Assembly (NCBI GenBank): GCA_017430965.1
Contig: JAFRLX010000055.1
Span: 1 to 54,021, forward strand
DNA: 54,021 nt
Source: Clostridia bacterium
GTDB taxonomy: Bacteria; Bacillota; Clostridia; Oscillospirales; Acutalibacteraceae
Reading direction: 5' to 3'
Below, piece by piece: positions 27,829-35,711 of this stretch (within the stretch, counting starts at the first letter, position 1; the number at the start of each line of letters is the position of its first letter). Both the position numbers and the translations under genes were made by a program. The notes beneath the pieces are model-generated. The model made no database searches. It saw only the letters and a program-made list of their open reading frames with translations, and was not told where the DNA came from.

Positions 27829-27983
27829 AACTGTGGTGGCTTTTTTATTAAAGCGCAAATCGGAAGCAGGTGCGAATCCTGCACAATCGCCATTACTGTA
27901 TTTGAGTAAAGAGGGTTAGCCATTGCAAAAGAAGGCACCTCGGGGTTGCAAGCCCTTCATAAGTCAGGAGACGAGCCACAGTT
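27829..27983 (+). ncRNA. Cobalamin (vitamin B12) riboswitch
   Basis: The closing stem is AACTGTGG (27829-27836) with CCACAGTT (27976-27983). Inside are the class hallmarks: GGAAGCAGGTGCGAATCCTG, the ACTGT segment near 27894, and the B12 box AAGTCAGGAGACGAGCC just before the 3' stem arm. Binding of adenosylcobalamin-type ligands normally turns such genes off. The expression platform is probably the terminator at 28054-28079. Confidence 0.93.
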
Positions 27984-28053
27984 TATGCGTGCGAATTCTT
28001 TAGGGCAATGATAGAGAAGGGCAACCGGCGATTTATCGCTTTTTGTGCAATAT

Positions 28054-28079
28054 CCTTGCTCTGAGAGCGAGGTTTTTTT
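28054..28079 (+). terminator. Riboswitch expression platform: terminator abutting the start codon
   Basis: CCTTGCTC (28054-28061) pairs with GAGCGAGG (28065-28072), loop TGA, followed by seven T residues ending one base before the ATG at 28080. The right arm also contains the only purine-rich ribosome binding site (GCGAGG), so folding could block both elongation and initiation. Confidence 0.75.
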
Positions 28080-28799
28080 ATGTTCAAAAAAAGCGTTTGT
28101 TGGCTGCTTGCACTGTTGCTTTCGGTGAGCCTTTGCGCCTGTGCGCGCCAAGTTAAGGCGGAAACCGGCGCTTCTGCGGCTGCTTCCCAAAGCACGACTG
28201 CTGCTTCTGAAGAGAACCAAAACGCTCAGAAAAAAAAGCAGACCAAAACTACTGCTGATAAAAACAAGAAAAAACAAAAGACCACAGAATCTAAAAAGAA
28301 AACCACCGCTTCCGAATCAAGCGGCAAAACAACACAAAAGCAGGAATCTACTTCGAAAGCGCAGGCACCGGACACTTCAAAAAAGCCCGGCAAGCAGACC
28401 ACAAAGGCGCCAACCACAAAGCAGCCGACAACCAAAAAGAAGCCTGCAAAAAACACGGTAGAAGCCACTTTTACCATCGATTGTTCCCAAGCACTGGGCG
28501 AAGTAGAGGGCTTACCCTCTTCCGGCTATTATTTCAAAAGCGTGCAGGTGAGTGTCAAAAAAGGCGCCAGTGTCTATGATGCGCTGTGCAAGTGCTGTGA
28601 GAGTCGGGATGTCAGTGTGGTGGCAAGCAATACCATGTACGGCATGTATGTCAGCGCCATCGGCGGGCTTGCCGAAAAGCAGGTCGGCAAAACAAGCGGG
28701 TGGACCTACACCGTCAATGGTAAATATCCGCCGAAGTCTTGTGATAAATACACCATGGAGGATGGCGATAAAGTAGAATTTATCTACAAAGCAGGGTAG
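28080..28799 (+). CDS. DUF4430 (transcobalamin-like C-terminal domain) lipoprotein
   Basis: A 239-residue surface lipoprotein. The lipobox is L-C-A-C with the modified Cys at 21. Residues 25-123 are a Lys/Thr/Ser-rich tether with repeated TTK-type runs. Residues about 126-239 are a DUF4430 domain, the family related to the small beta domain of transcobalamin and intrinsic factor. It shows the typical order: YYFKSVQVSVKKGASVYDAL, YGMYVSAIGGL, then SGWTYTVNGKYPPKS and a final DGDKVEFIY. The gene is directly controlled by a cobalamin riboswitch. The combination points to binding of cobalamin or a corrinoid outside the membrane; the ligand is inferred from control and fold. The next gene may supply the partner alpha domain. 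Confidence 0.88.
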   Translation: MFKKSVCWLLALLLSVSLCACARQVKAETGASAAASQSTTAASEENQNAQKKKQTKTTADKNKKKQKTTESKKKTTASESSGKTTQKQESTSKAQAPDTSKKPGKQTTKAPTTKQPTTKKKPAKNTVEATFTIDCSQALGEVEGLPSSGYYFKSVQVSVKKGASVYDALCKCCESRDVSVVASNTMYGMYVSAIGGLAEKQVGKTSGWTYTVNGKYPPKSCDKYTMEDGDKVEFIYKAG

Positions 28800-28891
28800 G
28801 GATTCGGCACTTCCCCGAGATAAAACGGAAATAATTTTCGGCAGTTCGCCGAAAATGAAAATAGCAAAACATATTTTTTAGGAGGAGAAAA

Positions 28892-29989
28892 ATGAAAAAA
28901 ACAATTGCGATTATTGTTTCTCTGCTTCTCATTGTCAGCATGATTCCCATGGCGGCCTCTGCCAGTGAGAAAACGGATGAAATTAAAGCAAGAATCGAAG
29001 CGGCAAGAGATTTTCTCTATGGGGAGAAAACAGAGTTTACCGCAGATGAAAGCTATGACTTTATGCTCTACCTGGATGCAGGCGGAGACGGCGCAAAGTA
29101 TAAGGATGCTTATGTGCAGAGTGTCAAGGATGCGTTTGATGCCGGCAAGATGACCACGGCAGACAAAATTGCATTGGCAGGCTTGTGCTTGGAAGAACTC
29201 GGTGTTGAAACCATTCCCTTTGAACTCAATGACGGCTCTACAGTGGATTTGAGAGACAAAATGGTAGAACTGGGCGTGAGTGTTGACTCTCCGTACAACT
29301 ACCTGTATATCCAATTCTTTGCTTCGAATGAAGATTATTTGCAGCAGGTTCAAGATGCCTTGAAAGCCAATTATACAGCAGGCAAAGGCTATGATTATTA
29401 CGGCTTCGGCACGGATAATACCGCCAACTTTGCTGCGATGATTAACGAGAAGGCTTTAAAGGACGATGCCGCTGCAGTTGTCGAAAAGGCGAAGGTTGAT
29501 AAGGGCTATTATTACCTTGAAGAATACGGCACGGATGCAAACGGTAACTCTACCGCTTCCGTACTGTATATGTATGCAAGATTGTGCGACTTGGACTATA
29601 ACGGTAATGATACCACAGATGCGGATGCCGCATACAAACTGTTGACCGAGAACTTTGCTTTGGAAAACGGTGCTTTCAGCTATGAGCTTGGCGGCGAAGC
29701 AAATAACTATGCCACCAGAGATGCCCTCAAGGCAATGATTTACTACCTCAGCGCCTGTGAAGCAGCCGAAATGTCGGAGGATACCACCGAACCCGCTTCG
29801 GAAGAAACAACTGCACCCGCAACCGGTACAGACAATGCAGTAACAGAAACAACTGCACCTGCCACACAATCCGACAACGCACAGAGCACCCCCGCAACCG
29901 GCGACAGCTTTGTTGCTTGCGGTATTGCCGGTGCGGCAATGTTGGCACTTGGTGTGACCCTTGCTTTGCGCAAGAAGGAAGAAAAATAA
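28892..29989 (+). CDS. Sortase-anchored protein with alpha-barrel repeats resembling the transcobalamin alpha domain
   Basis: A 365-residue exported protein. It has a signal peptide (1-24), a helical region (about 26-288), a Thr/Ala/Pro-rich wall spacer (about 290-330) and a sortase tail: PATGD (334-338), hydrophobic helix, RKKEEK. The helical region contains squalene-cyclase/prenyltransferase-type repeat signatures: GYYYLEEYGTDANGNSTAS followed by VLYMYARL, and GAFSYELGGEANNYATRD followed by ALKAMIYYLSA. Such repeats form the alpha/alpha barrel of intrinsic factor and transcobalamin, where they bind cobalamin together with the beta domain. The gene lies 92 bp after the DUF4430 gene, with a hairpin (ATTTTCGGC/GCCGAAAAT) but no T-tail between, so it is probably in the same B12-controlled transcript. 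Ribosome binding site GGAGGAG. The B12-binding role is inferred. Confidence 0.75.
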   Translation: MKKTIAIIVSLLLIVSMIPMAASASEKTDEIKARIEAARDFLYGEKTEFTADESYDFMLYLDAGGDGAKYKDAYVQSVKDAFDAGKMTTADKIALAGLCLEELGVETIPFELNDGSTVDLRDKMVELGVSVDSPYNYLYIQFFASNEDYLQQVQDALKANYTAGKGYDYYGFGTDNTANFAAMINEKALKDDAAAVVEKAKVDKGYYYLEEYGTDANGNSTASVLYMYARLCDLDYNGNDTTDADAAYKLLTENFALENGAFSYELGGEANNYATRDALKAMIYYLSACEAAEMSEDTTEPASEETTAPATGTDNAVTETTAPATQSDNAQSTPATGDSFVACGIAGAAMLALGVTLALRKKEEK

Positions 29990-30013
29990 AGGAACATTTT
30001 TTTGAATGAATCG

Positions 30014-30045
30014 AAAAACGGTGAGAGTTTTCTCACCGTTTTTTT
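30014..30045 (+). terminator. Rho-independent terminator
   Basis: AAAAACGGTGAGA and TCTCACCGTTTTT form a perfect 13-bp stem with a T-tail, 24 bp after the sortase-anchored protein gene. It ends the B12-controlled unit. Confidence 0.85.
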
Positions 30046-30078
30046 AAAAGATAAGATATATTCTCCATTTCATTACTG

Positions 30079-30151
30079 AAAGTGTTCATTTACTTTGATT
30101 TTTAACAAAACAATTATTGTCGTGTGGTTTTAGCCACTTTGTCGACACTCT
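30079..30151. repeat. Dispersed intergenic repeat, copy 1
   Basis: A 73-nt sequence running from AAAGTGTTC to GACACTCT, with an internal hairpin GTGG-TTTTAG-CCAC inside GTCG/CGAC. An inverted copy of 70 nt is at 35473-35542. The second half (from ATTATTGTCGTGTGG on) differs at only one position between copies. Confidence 0.85.
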
Positions 30152-30153
30152 GA

Positions 30154-30181
30154 AGCGGTGAGTTTTTTCTCACCGTTTTTT
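30154..30181 (+). terminator. Second CGGTGAG/CTCACCG hairpin
   Basis: CGGTGAG and CTCACCG pair around a T-loop and are followed by TTTTTT. The sequence is close to the terminator at 30014, so the dispersed repeat lies between two near copies of one terminator. Confidence 0.6.
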
Positions 30182-30242
30182 GATGTTTATATATTGATAA
30201 ACATCAATATGTTGCGGCGGCTTGCGGGTGCTCAAAAAGATT

Positions 30243-30270
30243 TTGCTTGCATAAATATACAATATATAAT
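30243..30270 (+). promoter_or_regulatory. Probable promoter of the glutamine synthetase gene
   Basis: TTGCTT (30243-30248) and TATAAT (30265-30270), 16-bp spacer. A palindromic stretch at 30191-30210 lies 33 bp upstream and could be a regulator site. Confidence 0.5.
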
Positions 30271-30315
30271 ATTATATAAAATGAGATAATTTTGAATAAA
30301 GGTAAGGTATTGACG

Positions 30316-32412
30316 ATGAAAAATGTACCTGAGATGTTTGGTTCGCTGTGTTTTAATGAAGCTGTGATGAAGCAGCGGCTTCCCAAAGAAACCTACCAGG
30401 CGCTGAAAAAAACAATTGATGAAAACGCACCGCTGAGTGAAGATATCGCCACAGTCGTTGCCGATGCCATGAAGGAATGGGCGATTGAAAACGGTGCTGT
30501 TTACTATACACACTGGTTCCAACCCCTGACCGGTGCGACTGCCGAAAAGCATGATTCTTTCATTGCGCCGGCACCGGGCGGTAAAGTCATTATGGAGTTC
30601 TCCGGTAAAGAGTTAATCAAAGGCGAGCCGGATGCTTCTTCTTTCCCCAGCGGCGGCTTGCGCACCACCTGTGAAGCGCGCGGTTACACTGCGTGGGACC
30701 CCACTTCCTATGCTTTTATTAAAAACGGTGCACTGTGTATTCCTACGGCATTTTGCTCCTTCGGCGGGCACGCCTTGGACAAAAAAACACCGCTGCTGCG
30801 CTCCATGGAGGCAGTGAGTAAGCAGGCACTGCGCATTGTGCGGCTCTTCGGCTTTACGGATATTAAGAAAATTGAATCCACTGTCGGCGCCGAGCAGGAA
30901 TATTTCCTTATTGATAAAGAGGCTGCCTACAAGAGAAAAGACATTACCTACACCGGCAGAACGCTGTTCGGTTCCAACCCGCCCAAAGGGCAGGAGCTGG
31001 ATGACCACTATTTCGGTTCGCTCAAGGGTAGAGTTTCCGCGTTTATGGATGAGGTCAACGAAGAACTGTGGAAGCTCGGTATTATGGCAAAAACCAAGCA
31101 TAATGAGGTGGCGCCGGCACAGCATGAATTGGCACCGATTTTTGTTTCCACCAATTTGGCAACCGACCAAAACCAGTTAACGATGGAAATAATGAAGCGC
31201 GTGGCGCTCAAACACGGTATGGTTTGCCTGCTTCATGAAAAACCCTTTGCGGGTGTTAACGGCTCGGGTAAACACAACAACTGGTCGCTGTCGACCGATA
31301 CCGGCTTTAACCTCTTAAATCCCGGCAAAACCCCGAGTGAAAACGCGGAGTTTTTGGTGTTCCTCTGCGCCGTGATTAAGGCGGTGGATGAATACCAGGA
31401 TTTGCTCAGAATTTCTGCTGCAAGCGCCGGTAATGACCACCGACTCGGTGCGGATGAAGCGCCGCCCGCAGTTATTTCCATGTTCTTGGGTGACGATTTG
31501 GATGCCGTGCTGGAGGCAATCGAAAACGATGAGCACCACAAGGACAAAGCAGGCGAAAAAATGGACATCGGCGCTGTCGTGCTGCCGGATTTGCCCAAAG
31601 ATAATACCGACAGAAACCGCACCTCTCCCTTTGCCTTTACCGGTAATAAATTTGAGTTTCGCATGGTCGGCTCCAACCAGTCGATTGCAGATGCAAATGT
31701 TGTCATCAACACGGCAGTTGCCAAGGAATTGGATGAATTTGCCACAGAGCTTGAACAAGCGGAGGATTTTGACAAAGCGGTGCACGACCTGCTTAAGCGC
31801 ACCATCAAAGAGCATAAGCGCATTATCTTTAACGGTAACGGCTATGATGAAGCATGGGAAAAGGAAGCGGAGCGGAGAGGACTTCTCAACCTCAAGAGCA
31901 CCGTGGATGCCGTTGAGCATTTATTGGATGAAAAGAATATTGCTTTGTATGAAAAATACGGTGTATATACCCGCGAAGAGCTGGAAGCCAACTACGAGAT
32001 TTATTTAGAGAATTATTCCAAGATTATTCACATCGAGGCATCCTCCATGGTGAAAATGAGCCAGAAGGAGATTATTCCGATGTCGATTGAATATGTCAAA
32101 GATTTGTGCGAAGCCTCTACCGCCAAGCGTGCGGCAAACCCGAAGATTTCCACTTTTGCCGAGGATGATTTGGCATTTAAGCTCGCCGAGCAGTCCGAGC
32201 TTGTTTACCGCGCCACGGAGGAATTGGAGAGTGCGGTGCACGAAGCGGAAAAAATTGAAGATGTGCACGCCCAGGCGCGCTATTACTGCGATGAGATTTT
32301 GCCGCTGATGAAGGCGCTCAGGAAGCCGGCAGATGTGATTGAGTTTGCATCGCCGCGCTATAGATGGCCTTTCCCGACATATGGCGATTTGCTGTTAAGT
32401 GTCAAAGAATAA
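30316..32412 (+). CDS. glnN: Type III glutamine synthetase
   Basis: Makes glutamine from glutamate, ammonia and ATP; the main ammonium-assimilating enzyme in many gut anaerobes. The 698-residue length and motifs fit the GSIII class rather than the 450-residue GSI: WFQPLTGATAEKHDSF, FSGKELIKGEPDASSFPSGG, the metal/ATP region GAEQEYFLID, KTKHNEVAPAQHELAP, GVNGSGKHNNWS, and FRMVGSNQSIADAN. The start at 30316 (MKNVPEMFG) follows AAGGT; a longer frame begins with TTG at 30292 but lacks a site. The gene is alone, with its own promoter and a terminator overlapping its stop codon. Confidence 0.95.
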   Translation: MKNVPEMFGSLCFNEAVMKQRLPKETYQALKKTIDENAPLSEDIATVVADAMKEWAIENGAVYYTHWFQPLTGATAEKHDSFIAPAPGGKVIMEFSGKELIKGEPDASSFPSGGLRTTCEARGYTAWDPTSYAFIKNGALCIPTAFCSFGGHALDKKTPLLRSMEAVSKQALRIVRLFGFTDIKKIESTVGAEQEYFLIDKEAAYKRKDITYTGRTLFGSNPPKGQELDDHYFGSLKGRVSAFMDEVNEELWKLGIMAKTKHNEVAPAQHELAPIFVSTNLATDQNQLTMEIMKRVALKHGMVCLLHEKPFAGVNGSGKHNNWSLSTDTGFNLLNPGKTPSENAEFLVFLCAVIKAVDEYQDLLRISAASAGNDHRLGADEAPPAVISMFLGDDLDAVLEAIENDEHHKDKAGEKMDIGAVVLPDLPKDNTDRNRTSPFAFTGNKFEFRMVGSNQSIADANVVINTAVAKELDEFATELEQAEDFDKAVHDLLKRTIKEHKRIIFNGNGYDEAWEKEAERRGLLNLKSTVDAVEHLLDEKNIALYEKYGVYTREELEANYEIYLENYSKIIHIEASSMVKMSQKEIIPMSIEYVKDLCEASTAKRAANPKISTFAEDDLAFKLAEQSELVYRATEELESAVHEAEKIEDVHAQARYYCDEILPLMKALRKPADVIEFASPRYRWPFPTYGDLLLSVKE

Positions 32413-32433
32413 AGAGCCGCGAGGCTCTTTATT
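32408..32433 (+). terminator. Hairpin terminator overlapping the stop codon
   Basis: AATAAAGAGCC and GGCTCTTTATT form an 11-bp stem with loop GCGA. The stop codon of the glutamine synthetase gene is part of the left arm. Confidence 0.75.
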
Positions 32434-32533
32434 CAATTCGGAATCATGCGGAGTGCGGAATTCGGTATTAAAGGTGGCAAGGCGCAGCCTTGCAAAAAAG
32501 TGTTCGGTTTTAAAGGTTCAGTAGGAGCGAAGG

Positions 32534-33676
32534 ATGAAGACAATTCGTTTATTTGATGAAGATGCGTTTATAAAAGAATTTGAAGCGCAGGTGCTTTCCT
32601 GCGAAATGCAGGGAAAGCGCTTTGCGGTGGTGTTAGACCAAACCGCCTTTTTCCCGGAAGGGGGCGGTCAGCCTGCCGACTGCGGCACGCTTGGCGGCGT
32701 GCCGGTGCTCGATGTGCAAGAAAAAGAAGGTGTGATTTTTCACTTTCTCAAAAGTGCGCTTGCGGGCACGGTACAAGGTGTGTTGGATTGGGAAAAGCGC
32801 TTTTCCAGAATGCAAAACCACTCCGGAGAGCATTTGGTATCCGGCATCATTCACCGGCACACCGGAGCAGATAACATTTCTTTTTCGCTCAGTGATACCG
32901 AGACCACGCTTGCTTTTAATGTGCCGCTGAGCGCGGAGCTGCTCGCACAGGTAGAGCGAGAGGCAAATGCGGCGGTTTTTGAGGATGTGCCGATTGCGGC
33001 GCGCTATCCTTCCGCGCAGGAGTTAGAAAGCCTAACCTATCGCTCCAAGCTGGAGCTGACGGAACATGTGCGCATTGTGAGCATTGAGGGCTACGATGTG
33101 TGCGCCTGCTGTGCGCCGCACTGTGCGCGCACCGGGCAAATCGGGTTGATTAAAATTGTGCAGAGTGAGAGCTACAAGGGCGGCACCAAACTGTGGATAC
33201 AGTGCGGCTTTCGCGCACTCGAACAGTATGATATGCTCTTGCAGCAGGCAAAGGATATTTCGCACCTGCTGTGCGCGAAGTTAGAGCGCATAGCACCGGC
33301 AGTGGAAAAGCTCAAAGGCGCCAAGGAGCAGGCAGAGTATGATTTGGTCGGGCTCAGGCGCAAGAGAATAGCCGAAGCGGTTGCGGCAGTGGAGCCGACT
33401 GCCGGCAATTACCTCGCCCTGTGTGCATTCACAGGTGATGAGTTGCGCCTGTTTGCCCAGGGGCTAAAAGAAAAGGTCGGCGGCATCATCGTGGTGCTTG
33501 AAGGCGATGACAGCAGCGGTTACCGCTATGTGATAAGTGCGAAAGAAACAGAGATTATGCCGCTTGTTAAAGAAGCAAATGCCGCCCTCGGCGGCAAAGG
33601 AGGCGGCAGAGACAATATGGCGCGAGGGAGCTTTTGCGCGCCCTTGGAACAGATAAAAGCATTTTTTGCCATGTAG
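32534..33676 (+). CDS. AlaX-type alanyl-tRNA editing protein
   Basis: A 380-residue stand-alone editing enzyme that hydrolyses mischarged Ser/Gly-tRNA(Ala). It has the AlaRS second-domain features TAFFPEGGGQPAD, the zinc-ligand motif HSGEH (two His) and CCAPHC (Cys and His), and a C-terminal DHHA1-like domain ending in GGKGGGRDNMARGS. There is no aminoacylation domain, so it acts in trans. The length matches the long AlaX class. Ribosome binding site AGGAG. The 100 bp before it hold a hairpin GCAAGGC/GCCTTGC without a T-tail. Confidence 0.9.
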   Translation: MKTIRLFDEDAFIKEFEAQVLSCEMQGKRFAVVLDQTAFFPEGGGQPADCGTLGGVPVLDVQEKEGVIFHFLKSALAGTVQGVLDWEKRFSRMQNHSGEHLVSGIIHRHTGADNISFSLSDTETTLAFNVPLSAELLAQVEREANAAVFEDVPIAARYPSAQELESLTYRSKLELTEHVRIVSIEGYDVCACCAPHCARTGQIGLIKIVQSESYKGGTKLWIQCGFRALEQYDMLLQQAKDISHLLCAKLERIAPAVEKLKGAKEQAEYDLVGLRRKRIAEAVAAVEPTAGNYLALCAFTGDELRLFAQGLKEKVGGIIVVLEGDDSSGYRYVISAKETEIMPLVKEANAALGGKGGGRDNMARGSFCAPLEQIKAFFAM

Positions 33677-33705
33677 TCTTTTATGGATTTTTGTGCAAAT
33701 AAAAG

Positions 33706-33750
33706 AAAGCGGGGACATATTGATAACCATCAATATATCCCCGCTTTTTT
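33706..33750. terminator. Long-stem terminator between convergent genes
   Basis: AAAGCGGGGA pairs with TCCCCGCTTT, extended inward by ATATTGAT/ATCAATAT with one mismatch; a T-tail follows on the plus strand. It serves the AlaX-type gene. The central 20 bp closely match the palindrome before the glutamine synthetase gene (one base different). Confidence 0.8.
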
Positions 33751-33789
33751 TGTGTAAAAAAAATGGTGTGTTGGTGATATTGAAAAGGG

Positions 33790-35358
33790 TTAAATTTTCG
33801 CTTGCTTATTTTTCATCCCTTTGAAGATATGCGCGACAGCGCCTTTTTGGCAGGGGCGGTATTTTTCGCCCTGCAGGTAGAGCTGTTCAACCTTTAAGCG
33901 CTTAAGCTCCGTGACCGGTATCTCGTAGGGATTTTCGGAGAGCAACACCATATCGGCAAATTTGCCTTTTTCGAGTGAGCCGCGCTCTTTTTCATCAAAG
34001 CTGAGCCAATAGCCGTTGTAGGTGCACATGCGCAGCGCTTCATACACGCCGATAGATTGTTCCGGCACTGCGTGGTTGCACGCCTTGTGCAGCCACACAA
34101 TCGGGTCAGGCGAAGTGCAGGGACCATCGGACCCTGCGCCCATAACAATACCGTTATCCAAGAATGTTTTTATCGGGTTGAGTTTAGCACAGCGCTCCTT
34201 GCCTAACAATTCTTCCAAATAGGCATCCGGCTCCTGCCGCCAGTCGATAAAGGCGGTTTGCACCGGCATGGCAATGTGGTAGTCGGCGCAGATTTGAATA
34301 CCCTCCGGAGTGGGCAGGCAATCGTGAATAATTGCATGGCGGTGGTCCTTACGCGGGTAATCATCCAGCGCGGCTTTGAGCGCCTTGGTTGCCTGGTCAA
34401 AGGCTTTATCCCCTATTGCGTGCATTTCAATTTGCAGCCCTGCGCGGTTGGCTTCTTTACAAAAGGCAATGACCTGTTCATCACTATAGTAGAGTACACC
34501 GCTGTTGTCGCTCCCCTCATAGGGTTCATTCATTGCGGCATCCTGCGAACCGAAGCAGCCGTCAAGCGCGCAGGCAAAGCAGCCGCCGATGCGCGGGAGC
34601 TTGCGTTTGAGCGCATTTTTGACCTGCATAGTCTGCATAAACACTCTCAGCTGCATGCCGTTTTCAAAGCCTCTGCCGCACCAGCGCTCCATATCCACAT
34701 CCATATCCGCGGCAAAGCCGACACCGCTGACCGTGTGAATCATGCCGATGCCCTTGCTTGCCATGAAATCGGCAGCCTTTTGCATATTCTTGACTAAATC
34801 CAAAATCGGGATAGCATTGGTCACATAATCGCTGACAGCAAAAAATGCTTCCTGGTTCATTTCGCCCGTGTCGGCATGGTAGCCGCGCAAGCCGCTGACT
34901 TTCTTTTCAATTTTTTTGAGCAAGGGAGTATTGACCACGCAGGCGTGCCCGTCATACTTCACCATAAACACGGGCTTATCGGGACAGACAGAGTCTAACT
35001 CCTCGCGCGTGACCAGCCTGCCTTCTTCCACCGAATAGGGCGAAGCACCGAAGGTGATGAGTAACTTCTCCTTGGCAGTGGCGGCATACTCTTTGAGCCA
35101 CGCCAGGATTTGCCGGTTGCTGGTGGCTTCCATCACATTTAAGCCGGCATGGAAGGTGGCAAAAGAGGCAAAGTGAATGTGCGTATCCGCAAAGGCGGGA
35201 ATCAGCGCTTTGCTGCCGAGCTCAATGCGCTCACAGTTTTGGTAGTTTTCGGGCAGCGTATCGCCCACATAGGCAATTTTGCCGTTCTTTTCCACCAGGT
35301 AGCGGGCGGTGGTGTTGCGGGCATCTAAGCATAAAATGTTACCGTGAAATACTTTCAT
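33790..35358 (-). CDS. Amidohydrolase family protein (YtcJ-like)
   Basis: A 522-residue metal-dependent hydrolase of the amidohydrolase 3 group; substrate unknown. Motifs: the metal-binding DTHIHF after strand 1, a His in IEMHAIGDKAF, HAIIHDC, and the Asp in GAGSDGP near the end. Relatives cleave C-N bonds in formamides or N-acyl compounds. The start at 35358 (MKVFHGNIL) has AGGAGGT 5 nt upstream; the longer frame to 35418 has none. No signal peptide, so cytoplasmic. It is a single-gene unit between two oppositely arranged regions. Confidence 0.85.
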   Translation of the reverse strand: MKVFHGNILCLDARNTTARYLVEKNGKIAYVGDTLPENYQNCERIELGSKALIPAFADTHIHFASFATFHAGLNVMEATSNRQILAWLKEYAATAKEKLLITFGASPYSVEEGRLVTREELDSVCPDKPVFMVKYDGHACVVNTPLLKKIEKKVSGLRGYHADTGEMNQEAFFAVSDYVTNAIPILDLVKNMQKAADFMASKGIGMIHTVSGVGFAADMDVDMERWCGRGFENGMQLRVFMQTMQVKNALKRKLPRIGGCFACALDGCFGSQDAAMNEPYEGSDNSGVLYYSDEQVIAFCKEANRAGLQIEMHAIGDKAFDQATKALKAALDDYPRKDHRHAIIHDCLPTPEGIQICADYHIAMPVQTAFIDWRQEPDAYLEELLGKERCAKLNPIKTFLDNGIVMGAGSDGPCTSPDPIVWLHKACNHAVPEQSIGVYEALRMCTYNGYWLSFDEKERGSLEKGKFADMVLLSENPYEIPVTELKRLKVEQLYLQGEKYRPCQKGAVAHIFKGMKNKQAKI

Positions 35359-35449
35359 GATGTACCTCCTGCTCGTTTGTTCTATCCATATTGTAGCATA
35401 TTGTTTCTTGCTTTGCAATCAGCTGAATACCGAACACGCAACACGAAAA

Positions 35450-35471
35450 ATGCAGGGATATCTCCCTGCAT
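35450..35471 (-). terminator. Minus-strand terminator
   Basis: ATGCAGGGA and TCCCTGCAT pair with a 4-nt loop. On the minus strand the stem is followed by TTTTTC, so it would stop leftward transcription from the dlt-like operon before the amidohydrolase gene. Confidence 0.6.
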
Positions 35472-35472
35472 C

Positions 35473-35542
35473 AGAGTGTCGATAAAGTGGCTAAAACCAC
35501 ACGACAATAATATTTTTTAAAACTAAAGTAAATGGACACTTT
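35473..35542. repeat. Dispersed intergenic repeat, copy 2 (inverted)
   Basis: A 70-nt reverse-complement match to 30079-30151, with short indels in the A/T-rich middle. No coding sequence is present in either copy. Confidence 0.85.
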
Positions 35543-35672
35543 ACAAATGAAATAAAGAATGTATCTTGTCTTTAAAATAGGAAAAGCGAAAATCGCCATC
35601 ACCGTAGCCACGGCGATTTTGTGTTTTTGCCAACTCGAGCTTGGAGTACCTTTGTACACCTCAGCGCTCGAG

Positions 35673-35706
35673 TTGACAAATTATATCTCATTTTCTCGAC
35701 ATCTGC
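35673..35706. repeat. 34-nt repeat shared with 170-203
   Basis: 31 of 34 positions match TTGACAAATTTTATCTCACT and onward at 170-203, same orientation. In both places it lies next to strong inverted repeats. Confidence 0.75.
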
Positions 35707-35711
35707 ATTTT

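Larger units (their letters stand above)
29990..30315. other. Intergenic region with two terminators, a dispersed repeat and the glutamine synthetase promoter
   Basis: From left to right: terminator (30014-30045), dispersed repeat copy (30079-30151), second similar hairpin (30154-30181), a 20-bp palindromic stretch ATATTGATAAACATCAATAT (30191-30210), and a promoter (30243-30270). No gene is seen. Confidence 0.6.
35359..35711. other. Intergenic region with hairpins and two repeat copies
   Basis: It contains a hairpin at 35450-35471, a dispersed repeat copy (35473-35542), a hairpin AAAATCGCC/GGCGATTTT (35587-35618), an inverted repeat CAACTCGAGC/GCTCGAGTTG (35631-35675), and a 34-nt repeat (35673-35706) shared with 170-203. 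Read on the minus strand these hairpins could end the dlt-like operon. A 63-residue plus-strand frame here has no ribosome binding site and crosses the hairpins, so it is not called. Confidence 0.6.
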
